From Termitomyces sp. T153 (taxonomy: Eukaryota > Basidiomycota > Agaricomycetes > Agaricales > Lyophyllaceae): a DNA stretch of 64,000 nucleotides. The DNA lies in contig JACKQL020000019.1 in the NCBI GenBank assembly GCA_018296165.2, positions 744,001 through 808,000 of the forward strand. Reading direction: 5' to 3'. Every line of letters begins with the position of its first letter. Positions within the stretch are counted from its first letter, which is position 1. Below the pieces are notes generated by a model. It made no database searches. It saw nothing but the letters and a program-made list of their open reading frames with translations, and was not told the origin of the DNA. The translations under genes and the position numbers were made by a program. Below, piece by piece: positions 1 to 11,949 of this stretch.

Positions 1-624
1 ACATACCAAAGGAACAGATACATAGTCCAACTGAAAGTATAAACACCCATCTTTGCCTGTTGAAGATAAGCCATGCACGCCATACAATTATGGCATCATT
101 GAAAATCAGCTGATGAGAAGCAAGTGGTTGGTCAGAAGATGTGTTAAACAAGCTTGGGACACACTGGAAAGGTAGAGAGCCACAACATTGTAATGGGAAT
201 TGTGTTCATGCGTATAACAGAAGTTTCGGTGGAAGGGTGGACAATAACTACCCCTGCCGAAGGGATGAAAGTTCCTAAAGTCGGGAAGGTGGTCATCCAA
301 TTTAAGCCGACATAACCAAGACTTGTAAATAGACTGAATGAGATTATGACCAATGTTGCTCGGGAATGCAAAGATTGTCCTTTACGCCTAAAAAAAATTC
401 TGTGACTGAGTTTGTCATGGAATATATTTGTCCATGCATGCATACTTGATGACGATGTAAGTTGCCATGATGTACAGGGGGGTGAATATTCCTGTCACGT
501 CAAAAAAAATCCGCAACAAACAGATGGCCATGGCTCACTGTGAGTGAGATGATACACAAAATATAGTGACCCATCTACCTGTGCACAGGAGACTAATTGT
601 CAAATCAATAAGATTGTCCTCCAT
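1..624 (-). CDS. Multi-pass membrane protein, copy 1 (partial, C-terminal part beyond window edge)
   Basis: First of four related copies. The start ATG is at 622-624. The first exon reads MEDNLIDLTISLLCT and ends at a GT donor in the same place as in copies 2 and 4. Further exons follow leftwards: a short one (GIFTPLY type), one with the helix ATLVIISFSLFTSLGYVGL, and one with FNDAIIVWRAW followed by the helix WVFILSVGLCICSFG. The last ends at about position 7, just before a GTATGT donor at the window edge. The intron before the VWRAW exon keeps both its donor (after SAG) and its CCAG acceptor, so the visible part looks intact. The family is a basidiomycete multi-pass membrane protein known to me only as hypothetical; no function is assigned. 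Confidence 0.6.
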
Positions 625-1993
625 ATCAGAGCCAAGAGTTGTGAGGAAGGCACGCATTGTAGAATCCATAACTGATCAGAAGGCCTACAGGACATTAGTT
701 TGGTAGCTGGGTAGAAAAGGTAGTGTTTGTTACTTAAAGGTGGAAATGAGCAAACCACTAGAATCCATGAGAGCAAAGAATTTATAAGCTTTGTAGATCA
801 AGACTTCCCGCCAATAAGCAGCGGTAAGTGATCATGATATCAACCACCCGTGCTGATGGTTAGGGCTTACAAGCCTGGCACGGAGTCAATAACAGAAGTG
901 ATTGTTCTCACTCCAAGATATCATTAGGATGTTCTTGAGAAATGCCTGAGTCAACCATCTGATTGTCATTATCATGGAGGAACATTCGACGTTTGTCTCG
1001 ATTCACTTGCTTTGTGTTATGCCGAGAGCACAGGCTTGGTTTACAAGTATAATACTATATGATACACCATATTGTCATACTTGCTGCCAATGTTCAGCAG
1101 GATTGGTAAATATTGAATAGACAAGGCTTGTGAGAAAGCCAGGCACAGGTAAAAACAACAGTATAGGACTCACAGGACATTCAACAGCAGTTGGAAACAA
1201 ATCAAGCTCGCTGTCAATATGATGCTTGAGGGATATGATACATCTGATAAAAAGCACATGGCAAAAGTCAATGATTCAGCTCTTGATGTAGAAACCATTT
1301 TACCGTGTCTACATATGGTCGCATATGGGACGTCATGAAACAATCATCCCTATAGAAAATTTGCATCAGGGACAGTTTGTATTTATGCATATGTCCAAAC
1401 TTATTCCCCACTAAAAGACAAGATAACCATGATCGAAAGATGCTGACCGTACACACCCTTGCGCTCATATTGCGCGGACCGCCCAGTTGAAACGGGCATC
1501 TGAATGTGCATTGTCTGCATGGGGTTACACACATTACACACATTCCTTACTTTTTTTATCTCTATCTTCTCATTGACATGAGATCTTCCAAGACATGGGT
1601 GTCGGTCGATGCACTTAATGCAGGCTAGGTGGTTAAATGAGTACCACAGTACTCAATTTACAAACCTTTGAAAAAGCTCAGTAACCACCTACATCTCTGC
1701 ACTTGAGGCTTATTAACAAGATTCTGACAATAGTTCCTTGTTGAGGATGTCCACTGTTGAAACACTATTTCATTATTGATCATAGTACATTGTTCTTTGG
1801 CAAAGACTACTTGAACTGAGTACTTTTTCAAACTGTACAAGTGTCCTCAAATTCCTATGAGTCTGTAAATTGCATTTGTAGTATTTTATACTAAGTACAT
1901 CAAAGACTCAGAACTCTGTTGATTAATCCAACCTGGTCCTCCCAGCTCATGGTTCCCTTAGTCAAGTGATCATGTAGCCCATGAATGCCTTTC
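625..1993. other. Intergenic spacer of the membrane-protein array
   Basis: No gene could be supported here. The part next to copy 1 resembles the upstream DNA of copies 2, 3 and 4, so it belongs to the duplicated unit and probably carries the promoter. The stretch 1641-1905 is a separate shared tract that recurs at 7380-7645. Short open frames are AT-rich and not conserved. Confidence 0.5.
1641..1905. repeat. Intergenic tract shared with 7380-7645
   Basis: About 265 bases align by eye with 7380-7645 along their whole length, starting GAGTACCACAGTACT and ending just before ACTCAGAACTCTGT. In the other copy the tract is cut at GCATCAA by retroelement A and resumes at 21172. This shows that the spacer was duplicated together with the gene before element A arrived. 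Confidence 0.7.
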
Positions 1994-3365
1994 TCAAACA
2001 GAGTGATGCTCCTCAAATGCTTGTGAGGCAATGATTGAACTGTGTAATGTCTGAACAGAAGAAGCCTCTCTGGTAATGAGGATTGTCAAGGTGGGATAAG
2101 CTATCTGTTATTCATCATATTCAACATGCGTAATACAAATTTGATCATGAGATTAGCTCACTGAGAGGTTTCTATACAGGGAGACAAAGACTTGAAAGGC
2201 ATCCGCTGACAGGAAGGAGCTTTCTTCAATTTGAATAAATTGCATTACAAACATCACAAGCTGTCAAGAGGTTGATGCCTATTGCTGAATGAGATATAAC
2301 TTTAACCATACCTGGAGAACACAGTAGATGGCTCCAGATTCTACAAGAAGAGCTAAGATGTACCATGATCCAGTGAATTTTTTATGTGATATCTGAATCT
2401 TTTTTAGAAAAGAGCAATGTTGCCTGTATCTAACATTAGCAAATCAACTTGAAGCATACAATGTACAATTACTCACCACAAAGTCATTCCAATTAGGATT
2501 GTAGCCACTGCATTGGTAAAAAGAGACAATCCAAAGAAAATGTAGCCGAAGTCATGCATCATGTCTGCGCCAAAAACAACATGTGGTCATTTACAGAAAA
2601 AGTAGGAACTTGCTCCCTAACTGGACTCCCACCACTCCATCCTTGACCAAGAGAGAAAAAGGAAGAAGTGATTAAATATCCCAGCATAGCCCCTTCATGT
2701 GATGTCAGTTCGACATTGAGATCCTCTCAATACTAACAAGACATACCGAAGGAACAGATACATAGTCCAACTGAAAGCATAAACACCCATCTTTGCTTGT
2801 TGAAGATCAGCCATGCACGCCATACAATTATGGCATCATTGAAAACCAGCTGATGAGGAGTAAGTGGTTGGTCAGAAAATGTGTCAAACAAGCTTGGGAC
2901 ACACTGGAAAAGTAGAGAGCCACAGCATTGAAATGGGGATTGCATTTGAGTGCCAAGTAGTAGACCATGAGGGTCCAGCATATATTACACGCCACACACC
3001 AGTGGTGAAGGAGTCCAAAGGAGGGATGCTGTACTCTGATTTCAAGGCAACATAAGCAAGACTTGTGAATAGACTGAATGAGATTATGGCCAATGTTGCC
3101 CAGGAATGCAAAGATTGTCCGTTATGCCTGAAAAAATATCATGACTGATTTTGTTTCAAAAATACTTGTCTGCACATACTTTAAGATGGTATAAATTGCC
3201 ATGATATACAGAGGGGTGAATATCCCTGCCATGTCAAGAAATAATCAGTAACAGCAGATAGCCATGACTCATGAGTTAGATGATATATGTGTTACATGAG
3301 ATATAATAACCCACCATACCTGTGCACAGGAGACTAATTGTCAAATCTATAAGATTGTCCTCCAT
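1994..3365 (-). CDS. Multi-pass membrane protein, copy 2 (apparently intact)
   Basis: Best-preserved member of the array. Exons that can be placed with consistent phase: 3320-3365 (ATG), 3180-3225, 2998-3127, 2747-2903. Next comes an exon ending at 2477 with the helix FFGLSLFTNAVATILIGMTLW, and an exon with KKIQISHKKFTGSWYILALLVESGAIYCVLQ-type sequence near 2296-2420. A final exon reads YPTLTILITREASS and ends at TGA 1994-1996. Hydrophobic segments alternate as in a protein with about seven helices. FNDAIIVWRAW is the most recognisable motif. The exons between 2746 and about 2575 and near 2150-2290 were not resolved. Function is unknown; plasma-membrane or organelle location is inferred only from the helices. 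Confidence 0.65.
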
Positions 3366-5296
3366 TGCGAAGCCAAGATCTGCAAGTAAGAAACGTGTAT
3401 CAGAGTCCATTGCTGATCAGAGGACCAGAGAACAATTAGTTTGGAAGCTGGGTAGAAAGGTAGTGTTCGTTACTTTGAACGTGAATATGAAGGAACACCA
3501 TGGTCCATGGGAGCAAGGAATTTATAAGCTTTGTGGATCAAGACTTCTCCCCAACAGGCAGTGCTAAGTGATCATGATATCAACCACGCTGCCTTTCTTC
3601 ATGGTTGGGATCTTGCAGTTGCAAGCAGTGTGAGATGAATCAATGATGGAAAGGATTGTTCTTGATCTGTGGTATCATGAGGATGTTCATCAGATACGCT
3701 AACATCTCAGAGAACCTGATTGTAAGTAATCTTATGAATGAAACATCCAAATAAAATTTGTCTTAATTTACTTGTGTTGTGTTATGGATGAGCACCACAT
3801 ATCTTGGATATCCTCCTCCACTTCTACTGGATGGTCAATGGGATTGGAAAAAAGGGGCTTATGAGACAGCTAGAATCAAGCTGCCAGGTAAAAAAAAAAT
3901 GTGACAGTATAGGACTCATCATTACAGGAAACTCAACAGCAGTTGAAAATAAATCAGGCTGGGTATGTTGGTACAGTGCTGTTCAAATCAATGTTTCAAC
4001 TCGTTTGCCTGTGTCTGCATATGGCTGCATATTGGGTGTAACGAAACACATGGATATCAATGTCCAAACTTATTCTGAGCTACAGTATGATCTTATAATA
4101 AATTGTATGTGAGGTAAGATGTACGTACTAAGGATGTTCACGCCGAAGCTCCGAGGGGGACGGTCTCCATTACTGACCTTGTGTATGTGCTTGCATAACT
4201 CCAACAACACTGCCACTTGAAGGGATCTGTTGTCCTCTGAAGAATGATTGTTACGAGAATGCTATTAACATTGCGGGGAAGTCGAGGTACCAGCGTGCGT
4301 ACCTTTTCTCTCCTCATCCAATTATCTGACTTTTAAACAGCAGTGTTCCTGATACAGCTAAGTACTGGTTTTCTCAAGGGGCTTCTTTTTGACATGTGCA
4401 TTCCGTACTCATCTTCATATCATCTTATTGCAATGACAGTGACGTAGATGCTTTACAAACCCAACATTCTGGCACTCGGCTCCACCATGCGCCCGTGTAC
4501 CATCGACTTCCGGTCTTCCCTCTCCGGTGTCCTCCCCGCCCAAGAGCCAACCAAGCGCACCAGCACAGACGTTGCGGTCCAAGCTCACACCCCCGCCCCA
4601 CACCATCACCACCCCAATCCGAACCTCCCCTTCCTCCCTCTTCTTTTCCAAGCGCGCTTCATGATAGCACAACGGACTTGCATGACATGATCCGCCTCAT
4701 TAAAGACGTGGGTGTCTAAGGGTCTTACTCTCCCTCTCACTCTCCCACTTCACTTGCTCTCCTCCTCCGTCTGTCCCCGCACTAATCCTAGCACTGAAAA
4801 CATCGAATGCAACCCCTCTTACATTACTTACCGCCTCTACATAATATCCGCAGATACAACACCCCATAATCGGGGCAGTGCTCGAAGATGCGCGGCGGGC
4901 ACTTTCTGCTCCTTCTTTTACCTCTCCCACCTCAAGACCTCCGCCACTACTAACTACAAGGTGTTTGGCTTGCCGATCCGCAAACGAGGCATACGCAAAA
5001 CAGGCGGGTACCCAACTCGACGTTTGCGGATCAAATCAAGTTCTTAAAGAGACATGCCACGATATCTCCAAACCGAGGGCAATCGTGGTGCAAAGAGCGA
5101 GAATGATGTGAGTGGCGGTGGACAGGGCGAGGAAGAGGCGGGCGCCATGAGGGAGAGGGACATGATAGCCCCGTTTGTCAGTTGTTTTGTCGGCAGGACT
5201 GCATGTCAATGACCATGACCCTTACATCATCTGTATGTTTGGTTGAAATCATCGTCCTGTATGAAGTAGATTCTTTCATATTACAACTCTTCTGGA

Positions 5297-5456
5297 TGAT
5301 TGAAAAATACTTTCGGTATACTGACCAGAAGCTGACATTTCTCATTGTTAGTGATTAGTCGATGTAGCGTAACATGCTCATGTTTGCCTGTTTCACGAGA
5401 ATAATTGAGGTGCTGGGGAGTCGACGTTGTGGAAGTCGACGTTGTGACGTCGACCA
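5297..5456. repeat. Extra segment with short GTCGACGTTGTG tandem repeat
   Basis: Compared with the homologous site near 26690, this copy carries about 140 extra bases between CTCTTCTGG and CGTCGACCATGCTTC. Its right end holds two imperfect copies of GTCGACGTTGTG and a third shorter match. No terminal repeats or target duplication were recognised, so whether it is an insertion here or a deletion in the other copy is open. Confidence 0.45.
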
Positions 5457-6290
5457 TGCTTCATTCTGCGAGCTTGGAGCTCTTGAAACACTCTGGAATC
5501 GAGGAAAGTGGGGGCTACCTTCACAGAGGGACTCAAAACCCCGAGCTATCTATTAAGAAACAGTCCATGTCTGAATCATTCGCAACTTGCTTATGAACGG
5601 CATCATTTTTAGATGATGAATATCTACCCACAGTACTTAGGTAGCTGCCCAGTACTCGATACTCAGTACTCAATGCTCATACTCTCTGTACTTAGTGCCT
5701 ACTGGTAATCAGAATACATGAATTCAGGAATGATACACCTGATGCAGAGGTGAACTCTTGACGTCTTCGCTTACACACTTTGCGAGACTTTGTTTTTACG
5801 CCTTAATACTTGACAATAACAATACCGCGTGTTTGGGCTGGATATTGGTAAGTCACTGATTTCGACATATCCTTACTTGATATTGCAAGTGCGACGTAGA
5901 GTTCACACCTATCATGCCGCAGCGCAAAGGTTCCGCATCTCCGATCCCTCCACAATCCCTTGACCTTCCAACTCGTGGATCCTGTACCAATCTGACATAT
6001 TCACCCTCCTCGTACAATGAATGTCGATCGTGATGATACAATTGAACAACTCCTGTGGATCACAGCAAGAACGGTTTATTCTGAATCCTCCGACCTCTTG
6101 AATACAGCAAACTTCGGTCTCTTGCTGAACAATAACATGTCAGCGCCTCAGGAACAAGAATAGTTTTTGAATGGTTTCATCACGGATGAAAGGAATGGTA
6201 CATAAAACAGTTGATCATCAAAGGCATTCATACGCTTGTCCCAAACGGGATCGGCGTTCCGGTGTATACATAACTAGCCATACTGCCCCT

Positions 6291-6840
6291 CTAAGAACCC
6301 ACTCTAAATCCGAGAGTCGCATCTCCCGCGCTTAGGTGGACAAAAACATTGTCCGCACTCGATCGACCCTGGACTAATGTATTAGCATGTTCGTTAAGGA
6401 AATCACACAAGTATTGTGATAAACCTGGCTTGACTCCCACGTCGCTAATGTGAAAGCGACGTATTGATTGACCCACAGCATCTTGCCGTTCTATGCTGGG
6501 ATCCGACCACAGCTTAGTTTTGATCTGAAATTTACTTGGGCCTAAAGGTGTGGTCATTCGTCGGGCCAAGGATCAACGGACAATTGTGTTTACATTGGTG
6601 ATAGTTCCGCGGCCCAACATTGACATCGTCCATGGTGCGCTCATCGTACATAGGCGCTGGGCATCGCAATGGTTGACGTGAAGCTGGCATTATCTGATTT
6701 CCGAGTCGGTCTTCTATGGAAACAGGTCTATCCTTCCTGGAAGAAAGCTGGAGGTGTGTGCGGGTCAGTAGGCCAGCCAGAAATAAGAATGAGTGATTCT
6801 TAACACAGACCGGAGTCAAACTGCTCGTTCTTCCAACCAA
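6291..6840 (-). CDS. Hypothetical protein fragment, duplicated at about 27570-28128
   Basis: Two minus-strand frames stand out: one from ATG 6838-6840 (MVGRTSSLTPVC) and a downstream one with HISDVGVKPGLSQ and DFLNEHA. Both recur in the copy at 27.5-28.1 kb, but the upstream frame differs there by a one-base indel near 6690/27970, so one copy is frameshifted. The short peptide match between the copies suggests a real, intron-containing gene. I do not recognise the family. Confidence 0.3.
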
Positions 6841-7019
6841 TAGTCCTGATTTACTGTAGGGCTCGAATTTGAGATGTATCTAATCATCATCGGCACTCAC
6901 CTCTGTAGAGGACCCGTATTAATCGCGTGAGTGAGAAAAATCTGCTTAGAATGTCAGGTGAAGTGTTGGCCGTTGGGTTGGGTATCGAGGAATCACCCGA
7001 TATGCGCCTAAATGAAACC

Positions 7020-7379
7020 TCCCCTTATAGACCAAATCCTCACCAGTCTTTCTTTGCACTCCGTTCCATGGGATCCCCCATATCACTTCTTCTCCTTTGC
7101 CCTTCACCTCACTACTGATGTATTCATGGGAGAATGTAACAATCAACCTCATTATCACAATGTCCACATATGTTTTGAGTTGCTTGGACTATGAGACACA
7201 ATCTCAAACAGTTTTATGCTTCTTTGGATGATCTTGGAGCTCTTGAAATAATGTATATCAACTCTGGAATCACATGAGGGACAAAACCTCAAGGTATTGC
7301 TTAGGAAATGTGTCCATGTCTTCAGGGAACTCTTTTGCTTATGAACATGTCTTCTTGACACAATTCCTTGATGATTGAA
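7020..7379. other. Short unassigned stretch
   Basis: Lies between the end of the duplicated block and the shared 265-base tract. Short open frames on both strands show no recognisable protein. Nothing else is seen. Confidence 0.4.
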
Positions 7380-7645
7380 TGAGTACCACAGTACTTAATT
7401 TATCAACCTTTAAAGCTCAGTAGCTGCCTACATTCTCTGTACTTGAGGCTTACTAACCAGATTCTGACAACAGCTCCTTCTTGTTGAGGATGTCCACTGT
7501 TGAAACACTATCTCATTATTGAGTATAGTACATTGTTTTTGAAAAAGACTACTTGACCTGAATACTTTTTTAAACTATACAAGTGTTCTCAAATTCCTAT
7601 GAACTTGTACATTGCATTTTTAGTATTTTATAGCAAGTGCATCAA
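7380..7645. repeat. Intergenic tract shared with 1641-1905, target of element A
   Basis: Second copy of the 265-base spacer tract. It stops at ATCAA (7641-7645), which is repeated at 21172-21176 just after element A, and the tract's continuation (ACTCAGAACTCTGT) follows there. It is therefore the insertion site of A. Confidence 0.75.
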
Positions 7646-8012
7646 TGTCAGGGGACTTCCATTTCCAACCTCCGCAACTGGTTCTAGCACCTCCGCAGCT
7701 TGTCCAACGCCTCTGCGGCTCTTTCCAGCACCGCGGAGATCTCCGGAGCACTGCGGAGTTCTCTGTATTACCTCAGCAACCATGGCCCTAGGGTTAGGAG
7801 TAGCTCCGGTCACCTGTACAGTAGTTCCCATACCTCTGCTGCCCACTGATGTGCCATGCCAAGCAGTGGGGATCCTTAGACTTGTTCTCTTCAGATTCCC
7901 CTCTGCTAGGTGATTAGTTACCAATTTGTATCGTTGATACTGCTAATATACTTTGGATTCCCCTCTGCTAGCTGCATGACTCTGACCTGCTGCTCCGGAG
8001 GTTGCCCTTACA
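7646..8012 (+). repeat. Left LTR of element A
   Basis: Starts TGTCAGGGGAC, ends GCCCTTACA, 367 bases. It aligns to 20802-21171 with roughly 30-40 differences by eye. Many of these are CG in this copy against TG or CA in the other. Confidence 0.88.
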
Positions 8013-8117
8013 GCAAAACAAGTCTCCTAAAACTGGCCCGGAACTCCACATAGCTACAAGTAACCTCCAAGCCGCTATCTGTCACTTCTCCACCAGAATT
8101 AAGCATTGTGGAGTTCT

Positions 8118-9324
8118 ATGTCTCAGCTCACCAATCCAGACACACCCTCAGAGGAAAGCATGAACTCACCTGCTCCACCTAGAAACCCAGGTGCAATTAA
8201 TGCAATCATCTCTCACCCACCACACTACCAAACTCTCTACCCTCCATCAGACAATGGATCTTATCTCCCAGTCCCTCTAGGCATTGCTAGAATGCCTAAG
8301 CCCTAACTCTGCCCCTCCCACGGCCAAGGAACCAGCTCCACCTGCTGTGGCACTCGCTCCGGCAGCTCCAATGACCCTGTGGCCATGGATCCCTCATCCG
8401 GTGCTGCCAGACGCATATGATGGTGCTTGCTCCAGCAGGGAGCAATTCCTACAGTCCTGCCTCACCTACATCCACCTCAGCAGGGATGCTTTTGACTCCA
8501 ATGCGTTGAAAATAGCCTGGGTGCTGTCCTACATAAAGACCAGATGTGCCTCCACCTACACACTGCAAGTTTTCTGCCATCCTGGAGGTGTGGGGAGCTT
8601 CCCAGACTGGGCCACCTTTGAGAAGGACTTCTATGCAGAGTTTTTTCCGTTGGACCCCGCCAAGATGGCAGCGCTGATGCTGTGTGACAGGGAGCAGTAT
8701 GGACAAGGGAAGTGTATGTTGGATGAGTACATCAACTTGTTCTGAGCCCTGGTTGAACAGGCCACCTACCCTGATGACCTCCAGCTGTGCCTCACCTTCC
8801 AGAATGGCTTGCACCCCGCCTTGGTGGAACACATTGACAACCTGGCAGAGGGTTGCCCCAATGATGAAAAGATTGCATTGTGGTACAAAGTGGCCCAGGA
8901 CCAATGGCAGCTCATGGAGATCTGGAGAGAGCTCCACCACCCCCATTCCACAATGTGCCCTACTCCAGTCAGCAACTTCTGCCACTCCGCACCTACTCAC
9001 CCAGCGCTGACCCTTGCTCCAGCCACCCCTGCTGCTTGTCCCCTACCCCTGGGAATTCCCATAGATGTGGACGCAGCCCAACAACTCTATGCAGCCCCAC
9101 TGTTATGTTGGAGATGCAAGAAGCCTGGGCACTTTGCACAGCACTGCTCCCTGGGCCTGGAGGTACGCTACATTTCCACAGTGGAGCAGGAGGAACTTCT
9201 CCTGCAGCTTTTGGCCACAAAAGACACTGCTGGAGCTCCATTGTTGGACAAGCCCTTGTTGGAGTTGACCCCAGAGGAAACCAGCATGAGCACCTCACCT
9301 CTAGAGCTAGAGAGGGATTTTTAG
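8118..9324 (+). pseudogene. gag of element A (broken)
   Basis: The capsid-like part (VLPDAYDGACSSREQF, ALKIAWVLSYIKT, SFPDWATFEKDFYAEFFPLDP) matches gag of element B nearly residue for residue. A CCHC zinc knuckle CWRCKKPGHFAQHC sits near 9109-9150. TGA at 8743-8745 falls inside the capsid, and the N-terminal leader from ATG 8118 is in another frame from about 8290. It would have made the virus-like-particle protein that packages element RNA. Confidence 0.8.
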
Positions 9325-9335
9325 TTGAATGACAG

Positions 9336-10071
9336 ATGAGGTGTACACCTCTGTTGCTAGGTGCTAACAGGTTCTCTTGTCTGTCAATAGAAAATGAAAC
9401 TGCCTTTTCCAATGCCCTTCATTCTGGGACAGAAGAACCTCAAAGCCTCCCTCCAGACGTACAAACACTAACTCCGGAGCCCCCACCCAGCTCTCCAACA
9501 CCTCCAAAGGTCCAACAGCGCAGCCCCACCTGGGTGCGCCAAATGCCCCGACAGTATGTGATGGCCTCTGGCTCCTCTGCCCATTCCCTGTGCCTAGATG
9601 TAGAGATTGAGACGATGGACACCCAGCAAAACTGCGGAGTCATGGCTCTCCTGGACAGCGGAGCGATGGGACTTTTCCTGGACTTGGAGTTTGTCAAACA
9701 CCATGGCCTGACCACGCAGCCCCTTTCCAAGCCCATCCCAGTCTACAACATTGACAGAATGCCCAACAAAGCTGGCACAATTAGCTCCATGGTTGATCTG
9801 GTTCTCCAATATCAAAACCATGCAGAGCGCGCTGTATTTGCTGTCACCAGCTTGGGAAGGCAAGACATGATCCTCAGGTTCATGTGGCTCCAAGAGCATA
9901 ACCCCAAGGTCAACTGGACCAAAGAAGATGTGACCATGAGTAGATGCCCCAGGAAGTGCTCCACCTGCACTGCAGAGGACAGAGCAGAGCATCAGACTCA
10001 AGTCCAAGAGCATGCAGCCATCCGAGCATGTCGCGCCAGCCCTCTCCCCTTTGCTAATCTAGACCTTCTGG
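9336..10071 (+). pseudogene. Protease region of element A, cut by element B
   Basis: Contains ALLDSGAMGLFLD, the Asp-Ser-Gly centre of a retropepsin, followed by ITSLGRQDMI-type sequence shared with element B. The frame runs to FANLDLL and is then broken by the 5-prime LTR of element B at 10072. It resumes with DPPPLWHSL-type sequence right after 16766. Confidence 0.78.
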
Positions 10072-10496
10072 TGTCAGGGGACTGGATGTCAGGGGACTGC
10101 CCAGTCTAGACCTTTTGATTGTTTTCTTTATTCCGGGCCTACCACTCATTGTAGACCTCCCATCTTTGGTCCACAGGTGCTTTCGACCAAGGGCTATCTT
10201 TTGGTTATATTTGTGTGAGGTCATGTACAGGGAGTTCAGAGATCAAGGCCAGTTATGATGGATTTCTATTTTCAGACCGGAGTCTGGATTTGAATGTTGT
10301 TGGCTGTTATTTCCAGAAGCTCTAGAGTAGATTTTCCGAACACTGGCATGGGGATCCTTAGACTTGTTCTCTTTGGATCTCCCTCTGCCAGGTGAGTAGC
10401 TAGAACTCTAGAACTTCTTGTAGATACTGAATAGACTTTGGATCTCCCTCTGCCAGTTATGTGACTTAGCCACAGCCTCCAGAGGTTGCCCTTACA
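10072..10496 (+). repeat. Left LTR of element B
   Basis: 425 bases, TG...CA ends. Its 5-prime end carries a tandem 15-base duplication (TGTCAGGGGACTGGA then TGTCAGGGGACTGCC), present also in the right LTR. Much of the 3-prime half resembles the LTRs of A and D. Confidence 0.88.
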
Positions 10497-10642
10497 GCAG
10501 CACAAGTCTCTAGCTTTGGTCTGGGAGCCCCCTTTGCCATTGCTTTGAGGATTCATTGCAATTGTGCCTGTTGCATCAAGGATTTGAAGCAACTAGAAGG
10601 TCTCTCCCCCACCAGTGCTCTGATAGTCCCTGTGTTCTTTCT

Positions 10643-11938
10643 ATGACCTAGCCAACCCCTACAGCACCTCCCCCTAATGCTACAAGCCCCCAGGACAGTG
10701 CCTGGAGTTGTTTGCTGTCCCTAGAGACACAGGTTCAACTTACCCAAGCTTCCCTTACTTCTCATGCAGCTGAACTCACTGGACTCCATCAAACTACTGA
10801 AGCAGTGTCTCTCTCTCTCCAAGCCCTTCTGGAACGTCTTTCCCTCGCTCCTACTACACCTCCTATGCCCCCAGCTGATGCAGAATGGTTTGTGTCTGCA
10901 CCTAGCTCAGGCTTTCTGGCTCCAGCTGCTGCAGAACGGTTTGCGTCTGCGTCTGGCTTAGGCTTTTCAGCTTCCCATCCCAAACTCCCTCGCCTGGCAC
11001 TCCCTGATGTATATGATGGAGATCATAAGGCTGGGGAACACTTCCTCCAGTCCTGTATCACCTATATTCAGCTGAGCGGTGAAGCCTTTGCCTCCAATGC
11101 CCTGAAAATTGCCTGGGTCCTCTCTTATATGAAGATGGGCCGAGCTTCGACTTATGCATTGCGCATCTTCTGGCGTCCAGGAGGAGTAGAGAGTTTTGCT
11201 AGTTGGACCGAGTTTGAGAAGGATTTCCGAGCTGAGTTCTTCCCCCTTGACCCAGCCAAGACTGCTGCCCTCTCCCTTCGAGACCGAGATCAGTATGGTC
11301 AAGGGAAGTGGTCCCTGGATGAGTATATTGACTCATTCCATGCTTTAGTCAAGCAAGCTGGGTATCTGGATGGTCTTCAGCTCTGCCTCACCTTTTGGGA
11401 AGGACTTCACCCCTCTCTCATGGACTGTATCGATAACATGGCAGAAGGGCGCCCAGATGACAAACGTGTAGACACCTGGTACAAGGTGGCACATGAGCAG
11501 TGGCAGCTGATGGAACTCAAATGCGAGCTGCAACGCATGCAGCATCCCCCAGTTACCTTTTGTTCTCTGATGGCCCCTCAAGTGGGTGCGAGCCCTTCCA
11601 TCCCCTCCCATGTCACCCTGTTCCATGCTCTTCCTGTTGCTCCTCCATGTCCCTTACCCCAGGGAGTCCCAATGGATGTTGATGCTTCCCGCCAGTGGTC
11701 CTCTACCCCCTTGCTGTGTCGACGCTGCGGAAAGGCTGGCCACTTTGCCCGTTATTGCCCTCAGGGGTTGGAAGTGCGCTACTTGTCTTTATCTGAGCAA
11801 GAGGAGCTACTTGCCCAACTCCTTGCAGCCCGCGACGCAGCAGGAACTCCATCTCCTGATGCACTTGCAACTGTTTCTCCCACTGAGGTTGCTGGCGAGT
11901 TGGAGGTCATGTCCATAGAGCCTGAGGAGGATTTTTAA
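10643..11938 (+). pseudogene. gag of element B (start blocked by one stop)
   Basis: The open frame from about 10652 to TTTTTAA at 11938 carries the capsid domain (LPDVYDGDHKAGEHF, ALKIAWVLSYMKMGR, EFEKDFRAEFFPLDPAK) and a CCHC knuckle CRRCGKAGHFARYC near 11719-11760. No ATG occurs in the first part of the open frame. The only upstream in-frame ATG (10643) is followed two codons later by TAG (10649-10651), where a CAG codon would restore the frame. So gag is one substitution away from being complete. Confidence 0.7.
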
Positions 11939-11949
11939 AGAGGCAGTGG

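Larger units (their letters stand above)
3366..7019. repeat. Upstream block of copy 2, duplicated at 24722-28301
   Basis: Runs colinear with 24722-28301 with many substitutions and small indels, ending near the shared GCCTAAATGAAACC. It includes a C-rich stretch (4480-4640) and the conserved reading frames listed separately at 6291-6840. The strand of any gene in 4400-5050 is uncertain: both strands have short open frames (for example minus-strand MGEVKEGAESARRASSS, which recurs at 26.3 kb) but none gives a recognisable protein. Confidence 0.65.

Noticed and set aside
2733..2981. Membrane-protein exon reading through GTATGT into TAG
   Set aside because: The frame stops at once after the donor in all copies, and the next helix lies beyond an acceptor downstream, so an intron is required.
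8449..9000. 183-codon minus-strand open frame
   Set aside because: It lies antisense to the gag of element A, whose plus-strand frame has a capsid domain and zinc knuckle. Its own protein has no recognisable family.
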